From Desulfurobacterium atlanticum (GTDB lineage: Bacteria; Aquificota; Aquificia; Desulfurobacteriales; Desulfurobacteriaceae): DNA of 64,000 bases. The notes under the pieces are model-generated. The model searched no databases. It was not told where the DNA came from and saw only the letters and a list, made by a program, of their open reading frames with translations. Below, piece after piece: positions 28,517-36,857 of this stretch (position 1 is its first letter; every line of letters begins with the position of its first letter). Location: assembly GCF_900188395.1 (NCBI RefSeq), contig NZ_FZOB01000002.1, positions 155,076 through 219,075 on the forward strand. Reading direction: 5' to 3'. Position numbers and translations under genes: made by a program.

Positions 28517-30308
28517 AGTTTCCTGACAGCTTTTTCCTCTCCTGCTCGGCAAGGAAGTTCGCTATATCCACTCTTGTAATCATACCAACAAGATTTTTAC
28601 TTTCAAAATCTTCAACAACAGGAGCTCTTCCAACACCGTTTGTTATAAAGGTGTTTAAAACCTCAAGTATTGTCATATCAGGCAGGACACAAACAGGATT
28701 TTCTGTCATAATATGCTTAACCTCAACCTTATCCCTGTCAGGAATAGGTACTTTCATTATGTCCCTTCCTGTAACCATACCGATAACCCTGCCATTTTCA
28801 ACAACAGGGATTCCTGAAATAGTATATTGAGCCATTAACCTTTCAGCCTTTATAACCGGATCATCAGGAGAAAGAGTTATAACATTCTTTGTCATAATAT
28901 CAGCAACTTTAAATGTTCTAAGTAGGGCTCCTTTAAGCTCGTCCATGTGAGCTGGAGAATCAATTCTGCTTGGAACCTGAGCGGGGAACATACTTATATC
29001 GGTTGTTAAAAGATACGCAACAGAAACAGATATAAGGGCAGGCACAAGAAGGTCATAACCTCCTGTTATCTCTACAACGAGAATAAGTGTTGATAGAGGA
29101 ATATTTGCCGCTGCAGCAAGGGTAGCAATCATTCCAACGATTACAAGAGAAGCTATATCAAGCTCCGAAGGAGGCATAATACTTAAAAAGTGGGCAATAT
29201 GATAAAAGGAAGCTCCTGTTAATCCACCAATTACAAGACAGGGACCAAATATACCACCAGAACCACCGGAACCAAGGGTAAGAGAGAGCCCTAAAATAAC
29301 CATAAAAACACCTAATATTATATGGATGGGAGTTAAGTAATGGAAATTACCGAGCATTATAAGCTGTATCCAACCGTAAGCACTTCCTATTGCAAGGGGA
29401 TTAAGCATACCTAAAATGCCTGTAAAAAATCCGCCTATTGCAGGTTTTAAAGCAGGGTGAAGTTCAAGATTAATGAAAAGGTGGTGAATCTTAAAAAAGG
29501 TATAAACCAACAAACGGGCAACGAAAGCTGCAAGAACACCCATTACAAAATAGGTTATGAAAAGTGGAAGAGATAAACCCTCAAAAGGTTTGGTGGGAAC
29601 CTTGAACATGTGTTCAAAACCCAGGAAAATCCCAACAATAATGTAAGAAGTAACAGAAGCTATAAATCCCGGAATTAACGCTTCAACTTCAAAATCTCTT
29701 CTGTAAAAAAGTTCACCTGAAAGGAGTGCACCTGCAAGAGGAGCTTTAAAAACTCCAGCAATTCCAGCCCCAAGGCCGACGGCAAGGGCAATGTTTCTAT
29801 CATGCTCATCAAGCTTAAACAGTTTACCCACAAAAGAGCCAACACTACCGCCTATCAATGCACTTGGACCTTCCATTCCGGAAACGCCGCCTGAACCTAT
29901 GGTTATTGAAGAAGTGATAAGTTTAAAAACGGCAGACTTCAGGCCCAGGGGTAATCTGAAATGGAACGCTTTAATTGCCATCTCAGTACCTTCGCCGCGG
30001 GCTTCCGGGACAAGATAGGTGATTATGCCCACTATCAGTCCGCCCAGAGCAACGCAAAAAGGTAAAAGAAAAGGTCTTTCCATAATAAAGTGAAAAACAA
30101 CATGACCTCCAGCTTCACCTGCCGGTAGTGGAGGATAGTATCCCACTATTTTTCCAAGGAAAATTTCATAGGAGAATTCAACAGCCTTTATAAATACGAT
30201 TATGAAAAGACCACATAAGACTCCTATTACTCCGGGAACGAAAAGGTCTTGAAAGTTTTCATGGTAGGAAATCGTAAAACGCTTTTTCAACCCTCCAAAT
30301 TGGATCAA
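28500..30308 (-). CDS. ClC-type chloride channel/transporter with C-terminal CBS pair
   Basis: A 602-aa ClC protein. Membrane part: residues about 30-450, with GSGGVSGMEGPSALIG (gating Glu kept) and GSGGSGGIFGPCLVIGG (GxFGP). Residues about 470-595 form two CBS domains (VADIMTKNVITL..., VKHIMTENPVCVL...), which in other proteins sense adenine nucleotides, including c-di-AMP in some. The start is TTG at 30308 with AAGGAGG six bases upstream. It is the first clear gene of the ClC-mutL-htpX-ClC-coaBC-HAD unit. Confidence 0.93.
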   Translation of the reverse strand: MIQFGGLKKRFTISYHENFQDLFVPGVIGVLCGLFIIVFIKAVEFSYEIFLGKIVGYYPPLPAGEAGGHVVFHFIMERPFLLPFCVALGGLIVGIITYLVPEARGEGTEMAIKAFHFRLPLGLKSAVFKLITSSITIGSGGVSGMEGPSALIGGSVGSFVGKLFKLDEHDRNIALAVGLGAGIAGVFKAPLAGALLSGELFYRRDFEVEALIPGFIASVTSYIIVGIFLGFEHMFKVPTKPFEGLSLPLFITYFVMGVLAAFVARLLVYTFFKIHHLFINLELHPALKPAIGGFFTGILGMLNPLAIGSAYGWIQLIMLGNFHYLTPIHIILGVFMVILGLSLTLGSGGSGGIFGPCLVIGGLTGASFYHIAHFLSIMPPSELDIASLVIVGMIATLAAAANIPLSTLILVVEITGGYDLLVPALISVSVAYLLTTDISMFPAQVPSRIDSPAHMDELKGALLRTFKVADIMTKNVITLSPDDPVIKAERLMAQYTISGIPVVENGRVIGMVTGRDIMKVPIPDRDKVEVKHIMTENPVCVLPDMTILEVLNTFITNGVGRAPVVEDFESKNLVGMITRVDIANFLAEQERKKLSGNYDTSA

Positions 30309-30497
30309 TTCTTTTCCTCCTTGGAACTAACCCCATATAAAAAATCGCTCCCGCTATAAGCATAATAATTATATAACCAAACACGAAAATTACAAAAATA
30401 GCCAATCTAATTTTAGAGTATTCAATAACTTCTGCATTTAAAGTAAAAGGAGATCTGTTCTACAGTCTTAAATCCTCTTTTTGTTGAAGTTTAAATA

Positions 30498-30526
30498 TTG
30501 ACAGTTAGTTTCATAAAATATAAATT
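30498..30526 (+). promoter_or_regulatory. Sigma-70 promoter of the 30566-32599 operon; rest of the 30309-30565 gap
   Basis: A perfect TTGACA (30498-30503) and TAAATT (30521-30526) at 17-bp spacing predict transcription from about 30533 and a 33-nt leader with GGAGG before the ATG. The remaining 190 bases to the divergent ClC start hold a short minus-strand frame for one membrane helix (see findings) and nothing else I recognise. Confidence 0.65.
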
Positions 30527-30565
30527 ATTATTGTAGATAATTTGATAGTAATATGGAGGATTTAG

Positions 30566-31258
30566 ATGAATCTTACGGAACTGAGGGAATTGCAGGCACT
30601 TAATACACTTGTGTTTGAAACACTTGGGCAACCTGAAAAAGAAAGGGAGTTTAAGTTTAAATCTCTTAAAAGATGGGGGCTTGATTTAATTTTAGGAAAG
30701 AAAGGTGGGGAGGAAACGTTTTTTGTTTCCGAGTACGGGAAAAGAAAAGTGGGGGATACGTATGAAGAAGAGGGGGTAAAGTACGAAGTTAATGAAGTTC
30801 TGGAGGCTCTTCCAAAGAACAAAAAGTTATTTGCCCATATAGAGATGGAAAACGGAACAGCATATATAGTTGGCGAGTTGAGGGAAGGAGACAAAAACAT
30901 TGAAATACTTAGACTTCCAGCTGCATCAATGCTTCTTGCATACTTCAAAAAGCACCGTCTTCACCACCTTATAGAAGCTTTACGAAACGTAGGAACAGCT
31001 ACAGAACTTGTGAAACAGAGAGGGCAGGAAGGAAAGCCCTATCCGTTTGAAAAACTTCCAAACGTTGCAAGAAGATTTTTGAGAGAAGCTAAAAAAGTGG
31101 AGAAGGAAGCTGGTTTTGGCAGAGTGGCACTTGCATATTTTGGAGAAAACAAAGATGGAGATCCAAGATTCAGGGTATCCTGGCTACTTCCAACAATAGC
31201 TTTATTTGAAATAGATATAGCAGAAAAAGCTGACAAACTTCTTGCAGCTTTTAAATAG
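30566..31258 (+). CDS. Unrecognised protein, first gene of the prefoldin/RAMP-like operon
   Basis: A 230-aa protein that I do not recognise. It has no signal peptide or membrane helix and is rich in Lys, Glu and Leu. The N-terminal 110 residues look alpha/beta, with predicted strands around [22 protein letters not shown] and AYIVGEL; residues 120-190 are predicted helices; the C-terminus has strands RVALAYFG and [18 protein letters not shown] and a final helix. TATGGAGG precedes the ATG. The gene is nine bases upstream of the RAMP-like gene and has its own promoter. It presumably acts with the three downstream products; I assign no function. Confidence 0.75.
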   Translation: MNLTELRELQALNTLVFETLGQPEKEREFKFKSLKRWGLDLILGKKGGEETFFVSEYGKRKVGDTYEEEGVKYEVNEVLEALPKNKKLFAHIEMENGTAYIVGELREGDKNIEILRLPAASMLLAYFKKHRLHHLIEALRNVGTATELVKQRGQEGKPYPFEKLPNVARRFLREAKKVEKEAGFGRVALAYFGENKDGDPRFRVSWLLPTIALFEIDIAEKADKLLAAFK

Positions 31259-31266
31259 GAGTAAAA

Positions 31267-31986
31267 ATGGAACTTTTAACATGGACTCCTATACTGTTTG
31301 CAAAGAAGGAGTTTCCAAGGGATGAGAGCGGGAAACCGTTTCTCCCCGGAAATGTTATAAAGGAAGGGATAATAAGTGCTTTCATTTACTACTACATAAA
31401 AAAAGACAGGGATATAGAAAGCAGAGTGAAGCTTTATCTGTTGAAGCAACATCTAAACCCTGATGAAGTGGTGAGAAGGATTAAAGAGATTATCTCTGAT
31501 AAGTATCCTGAAATTCTAAACTTTGAAGTGATAGAAAGGATAGATCTTTCAAGTGGAGAGATATATACGACAACAGCAGAAGTTTTCCATCTAAAAAATT
31601 GGAAAGAGATAGAAACTTTTAAAGTGGAAGTGTTTAAAGGAAAGATAGAGCTTCCTCTGAAAATAAAGATACTTGAGAAACTTAAAGCTGCGGGGCACTC
31701 ATTTTGTGAAGCTCTCGCAAGGATGGAAATGAGAATGCTTGGAGAACATCCCATTGTTGAGACATTCTACAAACCTCTGCTAAATGATATGAAAAGGTGG
31801 GAGATTCCCCTTAGACTTGGGATGTGGACTGATACAAAATTTAGGGGTAATTTGCTCTTTTTCTGGAGAATCAAAGAGGTCAGGAATAGAATTTTTGAAG
31901 AGCTGAAAATAGACATAAGACCAACAAAGGTTATTTACTTACCAAGAGAAAAAGCCACAGCAGGGTGGTGTGAGATAAAAATTTAA
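31267..31986 (+). CDS. Stand-alone RAMP-like (Csm5-like) protein, tentative
   Basis: A 239-aa protein whose layout resembles the Csm5 branch of CRISPR RAMP proteins. It begins LLTWTPILFAK, then has PFLPGNVIKEGIISAFIYYYI, which matches the RAMP pattern 'y-h-PGSSlKGalR-a'. Near the C-terminus are PLRLGMWTDTKFRG (Gly-rich loop position) and RPTKVIYLPREKATAGWCEIKI-type ending (quoted in part: YLPREKATAGW), like the 'kTr-l...GW-kl' ends of Csm5. The middle is a charged helical region. No other cas gene is adjacent. RBS GGAG precedes the ATG. The family call is my pattern reading; an unrelated ferredoxin-like protein is possible. Confidence 0.5.
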   Translation: MELLTWTPILFAKKEFPRDESGKPFLPGNVIKEGIISAFIYYYIKKDRDIESRVKLYLLKQHLNPDEVVRRIKEIISDKYPEILNFEVIERIDLSSGEIYTTTAEVFHLKNWKEIETFKVEVFKGKIELPLKIKILEKLKAAGHSFCEALARMEMRMLGEHPIVETFYKPLLNDMKRWEIPLRLGMWTDTKFRGNLLFFWRIKEVRNRIFEELKIDIRPTKVIYLPREKATAGWCEIKI

Positions 31987-32010
31987 AAACCTGTTAGAGG
32001 GAGGTGAGTC

Positions 32011-32466
32011 ATGGCTGTGAAGAAGAACGACAAAGGGATGACAGATCTTACAAGACAGCTCAGAAGCCTCATTGCACAGATTGAGGCGTTGAGGGTGGAA
32101 ATTTCTCAGCTGGACACCCTTGTATCTGAGTACAGAAGCACCATTACAACGCTAAAAAACCTTAAAGAGCTTGGAGCCGAGAAAGAGGTTCTTCTGCCTG
32201 TAGGAAGGATAGCTCAGGTAGGGGCTAAACTTGAAGATGTGGATAAGGTAGTGATAAGTATTGGGAGCGGTATATCTGTAGAACTTCCATTTGATGAAGC
32301 TGTTGAACAGATAGAAAAGGAGATTATAGCTGTTCTTGCTCTGAGAGAAGCACTGGAAAAAGCTATGGTTGAGCTTTACGGTAAGGTTGAAGAGCTGTCT
32401 CAAAAAATAAGAGAACACGGACAGGCAGAAGCTGGAGGCAAAGAAGATGAAGGAGAAGAAAAATAA
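32011..32466 (+). CDS. Archaeal-type prefoldin alpha subunit
   Basis: A 151-aa protein with the full prefoldin alpha layout: an N-terminal coiled-coil helix (about residues 10-55), a central beta region (VLLPVGRIAQVGAKL, DKVVISIGSGISVEL) forming the two hairpins, and a C-terminal coiled-coil helix (about 90-135), with a charged tail. The segment LPVG...A.L.DVDKVVISIGSG...DEA matches archaeal PfdA closely. In archaea prefoldin (alpha2 beta4) hands unfolded proteins to the group II chaperonin, which bacteria normally lack. GGGAGGTGA precedes the ATG. The gene overlaps the following small gene by 20 bases. Confidence 0.88.
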   Translation: MAVKKNDKGMTDLTRQLRSLIAQIEALRVEISQLDTLVSEYRSTITTLKNLKELGAEKEVLLPVGRIAQVGAKLEDVDKVVISIGSGISVELPFDEAVEQIEKEIIAVLALREALEKAMVELYGKVEELSQKIREHGQAEAGGKEDEGEEK

Positions 32467-32599
32467 AGAAAAGGAAAGGGTGTTAAAATTTCTTGAAAAG
32501 TTGCCTCCAGACAGGAAAATTTATTATAGAATCGGAACTGTTATGGTGGAGGTTACAAGGGAGGAAGCGATAAGGCTTTTAGAAAAAGAGGAAAACTAA
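32447..32599 (+). CDS. 50-aa mini prefoldin-beta-like protein
   Basis: A small gene inside the end of the prefoldin alpha gene in another frame. GGAGG (32434-32438) lies 8 bases before the ATG. The 50-aa product has a short charged helix (KEKERVLKFLEKL), then PPDRKIYYRIGTVMVEVTREEA, and a last short helix (quoted here in part: IYYRIGTVMVEV, EEAIRLLEKEE). This matches the centre of prefoldin beta, where a helix ends in 'L-e-l-dd-VYk-iGnilvkv-keea-eeL'. Both long coiled-coil arms are absent. It is too short to form a normal prefoldin beta and may complete a hairpin sheet with the alpha subunit. Confidence 0.72.
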   Translation: MKEKKNKEKERVLKFLEKLPPDRKIYYRIGTVMVEVTREEAIRLLEKEEN

Positions 32600-32617
32600 A
32601 AATATTTGTGGCTATAT

Positions 32618-32647
32618 AAAGAGGCTGCTTTTTATAGCAGCCTCTTT
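32618..32647 (+). terminator. Terminator of the prefoldin/RAMP-like operon
   Basis: AAAGAGGCTGCT (32618-32629) pairs perfectly with AGCAGCCTCTTT (32636-32647), loop 6 nt, followed by TGTTTTT. It lies 18 bases after the mini prefoldin-beta stop and separates that operon from truA. Confidence 0.85.
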
Positions 32648-32699
32648 TGTTTTTCTGGTAGAGTATTTTTGCAAAATTTTAGTTTTTGGAGTTTCTTTA

Positions 32700-33455
32700 A
32701 TGGAAAGAAACATAAAAATAACTCTTGAGTATGATGGAACAAACTATATGGGCTGGCAGATTCAGAAGCACGGAAAAACAATACAGGGAACTGTTAAAGA
32801 GGTTATTGAAAAGATAGTTAATCATAAGATAAATCTTGTAGGTGCAAGTAGAACAGATGCTGGAGTTCATGCTTTTGGACAGGTTGCAAATTTTAAAACA
32901 ACAAAAGAAATGCCTATTGAAAGGCTTAAAAGAGCAATTAATGGTCTTTTGCCGCCAGACATAAAAGTTGTGAAAACAGAAGAAGTTTCTCTTTCTTTCC
33001 ATTCAAGACTTGATTCCAGGGGTAAAACGTATGTTTACCGGATTTTTAATAGAGATGTTCCATCTCCTTTTGAATATAAAAAGGCATGGTTTATCTCTCA
33101 CGAAATCAAAGAAGCAGAACTACAGAAAGTGTTAAACCATTTTATAGGAACACACGACTTTACCACTTTTTCAAAACTATCATCAGATGAGAAGAAAAAT
33201 CCGATTAGAACCATAGATAGGATAGATGTGAAAAGGGTTAATCACACAATAACGATAACTATAACAGGCCGTTCCTTTCTAAGACACATGATAAGAGTGA
33301 TAGTTGCAACAGCAGTTGAATCGCTAAAAGGAAAAATAGATAGAGACTCCATCCCCGAACTTTTTAAAAAGCGAGACAGAAAGTTTGCCCCTTTCCTTGC
33401 GCCTCCTGAGGGATTATACTTAATGAAAGTTTATTATAATGATTATCCATTTTAA
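32700..33455 (+). CDS. truA: tRNA pseudouridine(38-40) synthase
   Basis: Isomerises uridines 38-40 in the anticodon stem-loop. The 251-aa protein has the N-terminal EYDGTNYMGWQIQ, the catalytic Asp motif GASRTDAGVHAFGQ, the conserved YRIFNR tyrosine region and, near the C-terminus, GRSFLRHMIRVI. Length is typical. A GGAG site precedes the ATG at 32700. It lies 25 bases upstream of hypF on the same strand; a transcriptional link is likely but not a functional one. Confidence 0.97.
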   Translation: MERNIKITLEYDGTNYMGWQIQKHGKTIQGTVKEVIEKIVNHKINLVGASRTDAGVHAFGQVANFKTTKEMPIERLKRAINGLLPPDIKVVKTEEVSLSFHSRLDSRGKTYVYRIFNRDVPSPFEYKKAWFISHEIKEAELQKVLNHFIGTHDFTTFSKLSSDEKKNPIRTIDRIDVKRVNHTITITITGRSFLRHMIRVIVATAVESLKGKIDRDSIPELFKKRDRKFAPFLAPPEGLYLMKVYYNDYPF

Positions 33456-33480
33456 ATAATATCCATATATTAGGAGTCTT

Positions 33481-35721
33481 ATGAGAGTTAAAATATTTAT
33501 CACAGGGACCGTTCAGGGTGTTGGATTTCGCCCGTTTATATACAACCTTGCAACACATTTGGGACTTAAAGGATACGTTCTTAATGATGTAACAGGAGTA
33601 ACTATAGAAGCTGAAGGGGAAAAGGAAAAACTGGAACAGCTTATTGTAAGGATAGAAAAAGAGAAACCTCCTATATCAAAAATTTACAGTATGGAGTATA
33701 AGTTTCTTGAAGATAAAGGTTATAAAAGCTTTGAGATTAAAAAAAGCAGTGAATCTGGTGAAAAAAGAGCACTTATCCTGCCAGACCTTGCAACGTGTAA
33801 TGACTGTTTTAACGAACTTGAAAATCCTGAGGATAGAAGATATCTGTATCCTTTTATCAACTGCACAAACTGCGGTCCAAGATTTACAATAATAGAGAAA
33901 CTTCCCTACGACAGAAAAAACACAACAATGAAAATTTTTAAAATGTGTCCTGAATGTGAACGGGAGTACAACGATCCATCAAACAGAAGATTCCATGCAC
34001 AGCCAAACGCCTGCCCTGTATGCGGTCCGCATATCACTCTAACAGACAATACCGGTAAAATTATAGCTGAAAAGGAAGAAGCACTAATAAAAACTGTTGA
34101 GCTGATAAAAGAGGGGAAAATACTGGCGGTTAAGGGGCTTGGCGGATTTCATCTAATATGCGATGCAACAAATGAAAAAGCGGTAAGAGAATTAAGGATA
34201 AGAAAACACAGGGAAGAAAAACCTCTTGCGGTAATGTTTCCCGATATAGATGCGATTAAAAAGGTAGCTGAAGTAAACAAACTTGAAGAGAGAGCTTTAC
34301 TATCAATAGAAAAACCGATTGTAATTTTAAAAAAGAAAAAAAACTTCAACCTTGCACCTTCAATAGCTCCAGATAACACAACAATAGGTGCATTTCTTCC
34401 CTATACGCCGCTTCACCACCTGATTTTAAAATTCCTGAAAAAACCAATAGTTGCAACAAGTGCAAACGTAACAGACGACCCTATCGTAAAAGATAATGAT
34501 GAAGCGGTAGAAAGACTTGGAGAAATTGCCGATTTTCTTTTAATTCACAACAGACCTATAAAAAGAAGATGTGATGATTCTGTTGTGAGGATAGTTGCAC
34601 AAAAGCCTGCTCCTATAAGACGCTCAAGGGGATTTGCTCCTCTTCCTGTTAAACTTCCATTTAAACTGAAAAAGCCTGTTCTTGCCCTTGGACCGTTTAT
34701 GAAGAATACAATTGCCGTTGGAGTGGATGATAAAGTTTTCATCTCTCAGCACATCGGAGACCTTGAAACACCTCTTGCAGTTCAGTTTTTTGAAGAAACC
34801 ATAAAAGATTTTCTGAATCTATTTGAGATAAACCCTGAAGTAGTTGTATCGGATAAGCATCCGGGTTACTACTCAACAAAGTATGGAGAGAAACACTACA
34901 AAGAAAAACTTTTAAAAGTTCAGCACCACTTTGCCCATCTTCTTTCATGCCTTGCAGAAAATGAAGTAGCACCTGAAGAAACAGTCATAGGATTTGCGTT
35001 TGATGGAACGGGATATGGAGATGATGGAACTATTTGGGGTGGAGAAGTTTTTATCGTTAACTATAAATCCTACAGGAGAGTTTTCTATTTGAAACCCTTT
35101 CCACTTCCCGGAGGAGAGAAAGCTGTGAAAGAACCGTACAGAACAGCATTTTCCCTGTGCTATACATCAAATACCCCTCTACCGGAAAATCTGACCAAAC
35201 CGCAGGAGATAAAATTTCTGGAAAAAATGGTGGAGAGAAAAATCAATTCACCTTTAACGTCCAGTATGGGAAGACTGTTTGATGGAATTTGCGCAATAGC
35301 CGGAATAAGAAGAAAAGTATCATACCACGCACAGGGGGCAATTCTTCTTGAACAGGCAGCACTGAAAAGCGACACAAAAAAATCCTATTCATTTAAAATA
35401 GAAGGAAATGTAATAAACTGGGAACCTGCTTTAAAAGAGATTGTTCAGGACATTAAAAAGGGACTTCCTGTAGAAATTATTGCCCGCAAATTTCACAACG
35501 CTGTGGCAAATATGATTGTTGATACTGCTCTCCTTTTAAGGAAAACTTATGGAATAAATAGCGTGGCACTGTCAGGTGGAGTGTTTCAAAACGGACTACT
35601 TATTGAAACAGTTTTACCAGAACTAAAAGATAAGGGTTTAAAAACATATACTCACCAGATAGTCCCCACAAACGACGGAGGTATATCCCTTGGTCAGGTC
35701 ATCGCAGGAGGTTTAGCGTGA
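33481..35721 (+). CDS. hypF: [NiFe] hydrogenase maturation carbamoyltransferase HypF
   Basis: HypF uses carbamoyl phosphate and ATP to make the CN ligands of the [NiFe] hydrogenase active site. The 746-aa protein has an N-terminal acylphosphatase domain (GTVQGVGFRPFIY), two zinc fingers (CNDCF...CTNCGPR and CPECE...CPVCGPH), a YrdC-like adenylation domain (KGLGGFHLICDATN, ATSANVTDDPIV), and a Kae1-like domain with VQHHFAHLLSC and the ATP-binding LSGGVFQNG. Its presence means the organism makes a [NiFe] hydrogenase; other hyp genes are not in the window. AGGAG precedes the ATG. Confidence 0.97.
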   Translation: MRVKIFITGTVQGVGFRPFIYNLATHLGLKGYVLNDVTGVTIEAEGEKEKLEQLIVRIEKEKPPISKIYSMEYKFLEDKGYKSFEIKKSSESGEKRALILPDLATCNDCFNELENPEDRRYLYPFINCTNCGPRFTIIEKLPYDRKNTTMKIFKMCPECEREYNDPSNRRFHAQPNACPVCGPHITLTDNTGKIIAEKEEALIKTVELIKEGKILAVKGLGGFHLICDATNEKAVRELRIRKHREEKPLAVMFPDIDAIKKVAEVNKLEERALLSIEKPIVILKKKKNFNLAPSIAPDNTTIGAFLPYTPLHHLILKFLKKPIVATSANVTDDPIVKDNDEAVERLGEIADFLLIHNRPIKRRCDDSVVRIVAQKPAPIRRSRGFAPLPVKLPFKLKKPVLALGPFMKNTIAVGVDDKVFISQHIGDLETPLAVQFFEETIKDFLNLFEINPEVVVSDKHPGYYSTKYGEKHYKEKLLKVQHHFAHLLSCLAENEVAPEETVIGFAFDGTGYGDDGTIWGGEVFIVNYKSYRRVFYLKPFPLPGGEKAVKEPYRTAFSLCYTSNTPLPENLTKPQEIKFLEKMVERKINSPLTSSMGRLFDGICAIAGIRRKVSYHAQGAILLEQAALKSDTKKSYSFKIEGNVINWEPALKEIVQDIKKGLPVEIIARKFHNAVANMIVDTALLLRKTYGINSVALSGGVFQNGLLIETVLPELKDKGLKTYTHQIVPTNDGGISLGQVIAGGLA

Positions 35722-36833
35722 AGAGATTTGAAGGTGTTACACCGTTTATAGTGATGGATATTGTAAGAGATGCTCAGAAATATGAAGACACCATCCATTT
35801 TGAAGTGGGACAGCCGGACCTTCAACCGCCACATCAGGTTTGGGAATTTGCCCAGAAAGCGGTAAAAGAACACAGAACAGAATATACAGAAAGCCTTGGT
35901 CTTATCGCTTTAAGGGAAAAGATTGCAGAGTTTTACTACAAAAAATACGGTGTTAATATATCTCCGGGAAGAATTGCAATAACTTCAGGAACTTCAGGTG
36001 CATTTCTTGTTGCATACTCAGTGCTTCTTGATTTTAAAGAGAAAATTTTACTTACAGATCCATCCTATCCCTGCTATAAAAATTTTGCAAAGGTACTTGA
36101 TATTGAACCTGTTTTTGAGCCTATAGACAGTTCTACAAATTATCAGCTAACACCTGGAAAGCTGAAAAAACACAAAAAAATCAAAGCTGTTCACATTTCA
36201 TCTCCTTCAAATCCGATAGGAAACGTTTACGACAGAGAAAATTTCAAATCCCTTATAGAAACGGCAGAAAATTCAGGCATTTATTTCATTTCAGATGAGA
36301 TATATCACGGACTGGTATATGACAAAAAGGAACATACAGCTCTTGAGTTTTCAGATAATGCAATAGTTATCAACGGATTTTCAAAATACTTTTGTATGCC
36401 GGGATTTCGTCTCGGATGGATTATACTGCCAGAAAAACTTGTAAGAAAAGCTGAAATAGTTCTTCAAAATTTCTTTATCAGTGCACCAACAATAAGCCAA
36501 TATGCCGCTCTCGGAGCATTTGACTTTGAACATCTAAATAAAACAACTCAAGTCTTCAAAGAAAGAAGAGATTTTCTATTAAAGGAGCTTTCTGAAATAT
36601 TTGAAATTGATGCAAGACCAGAAGGTGCTTTCTACATATGGGCTAACATCTCAAAATACCACAACGATTCATTTACTTTTGCAAAAGAACTTCTTGAAAA
36701 CATCCACGTAGCTGTTACACCTGGAGTTGACTTTGGAGAAAACAGAACTAGAGAATATATAAGGTTTGCTTATACAAGAAACATAAAACATCTGAAAGAA
36801 GGAGCTGAAAGAATTAAAAATTATCTAAAATAG
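35718..36833 (+). CDS. Class I/II pyridoxal-phosphate aminotransferase
   Basis: A 371-aa fold-type I aminotransferase. The PLP Lys lies in GFSKYFCMPGFRLGW (SKxxxxxGxRxGW), with SPSNPIGNVYD and SDEIYHGLVY upstream and the substrate-carboxylate Arg in YIRFAYTRN near the end. The length is slightly short for this family, and it resembles aspartate/alanine-type or MalY/PatB-like enzymes; the donor cannot be fixed from sequence. The start is GTG at 35718, six bases after GGAGG, overlapping the hypF stop. Its own stop TAG is inside the terminator stem that follows. Confidence 0.9.
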   Translation: MKRFEGVTPFIVMDIVRDAQKYEDTIHFEVGQPDLQPPHQVWEFAQKAVKEHRTEYTESLGLIALREKIAEFYYKKYGVNISPGRIAITSGTSGAFLVAYSVLLDFKEKILLTDPSYPCYKNFAKVLDIEPVFEPIDSSTNYQLTPGKLKKHKKIKAVHISSPSNPIGNVYDRENFKSLIETAENSGIYFISDEIYHGLVYDKKEHTALEFSDNAIVINGFSKYFCMPGFRLGWIILPEKLVRKAEIVLQNFFISAPTISQYAALGAFDFEHLNKTTQVFKERRDFLLKELSEIFEIDARPEGAFYIWANISKYHNDSFTFAKELLENIHVAVTPGVDFGENRTREYIRFAYTRNIKHLKEGAERIKNYLK

Positions 36834-36854
36834 GGCCGTAAACCCTCGGCCCTA
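36831..36854. terminator. Bidirectional terminator between aminotransferase and rubrerythrin
   Basis: TAGGGCCG (36831-36838) pairs with CGGCCCTA (36847-36854) around an 8-nt loop, followed by TAATTAATA. The left arm includes the aminotransferase stop codon and the right arm ends three bases before the convergent rubrerythrin stop. Confidence 0.7.
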
Positions 36855-36857
36855 TAA

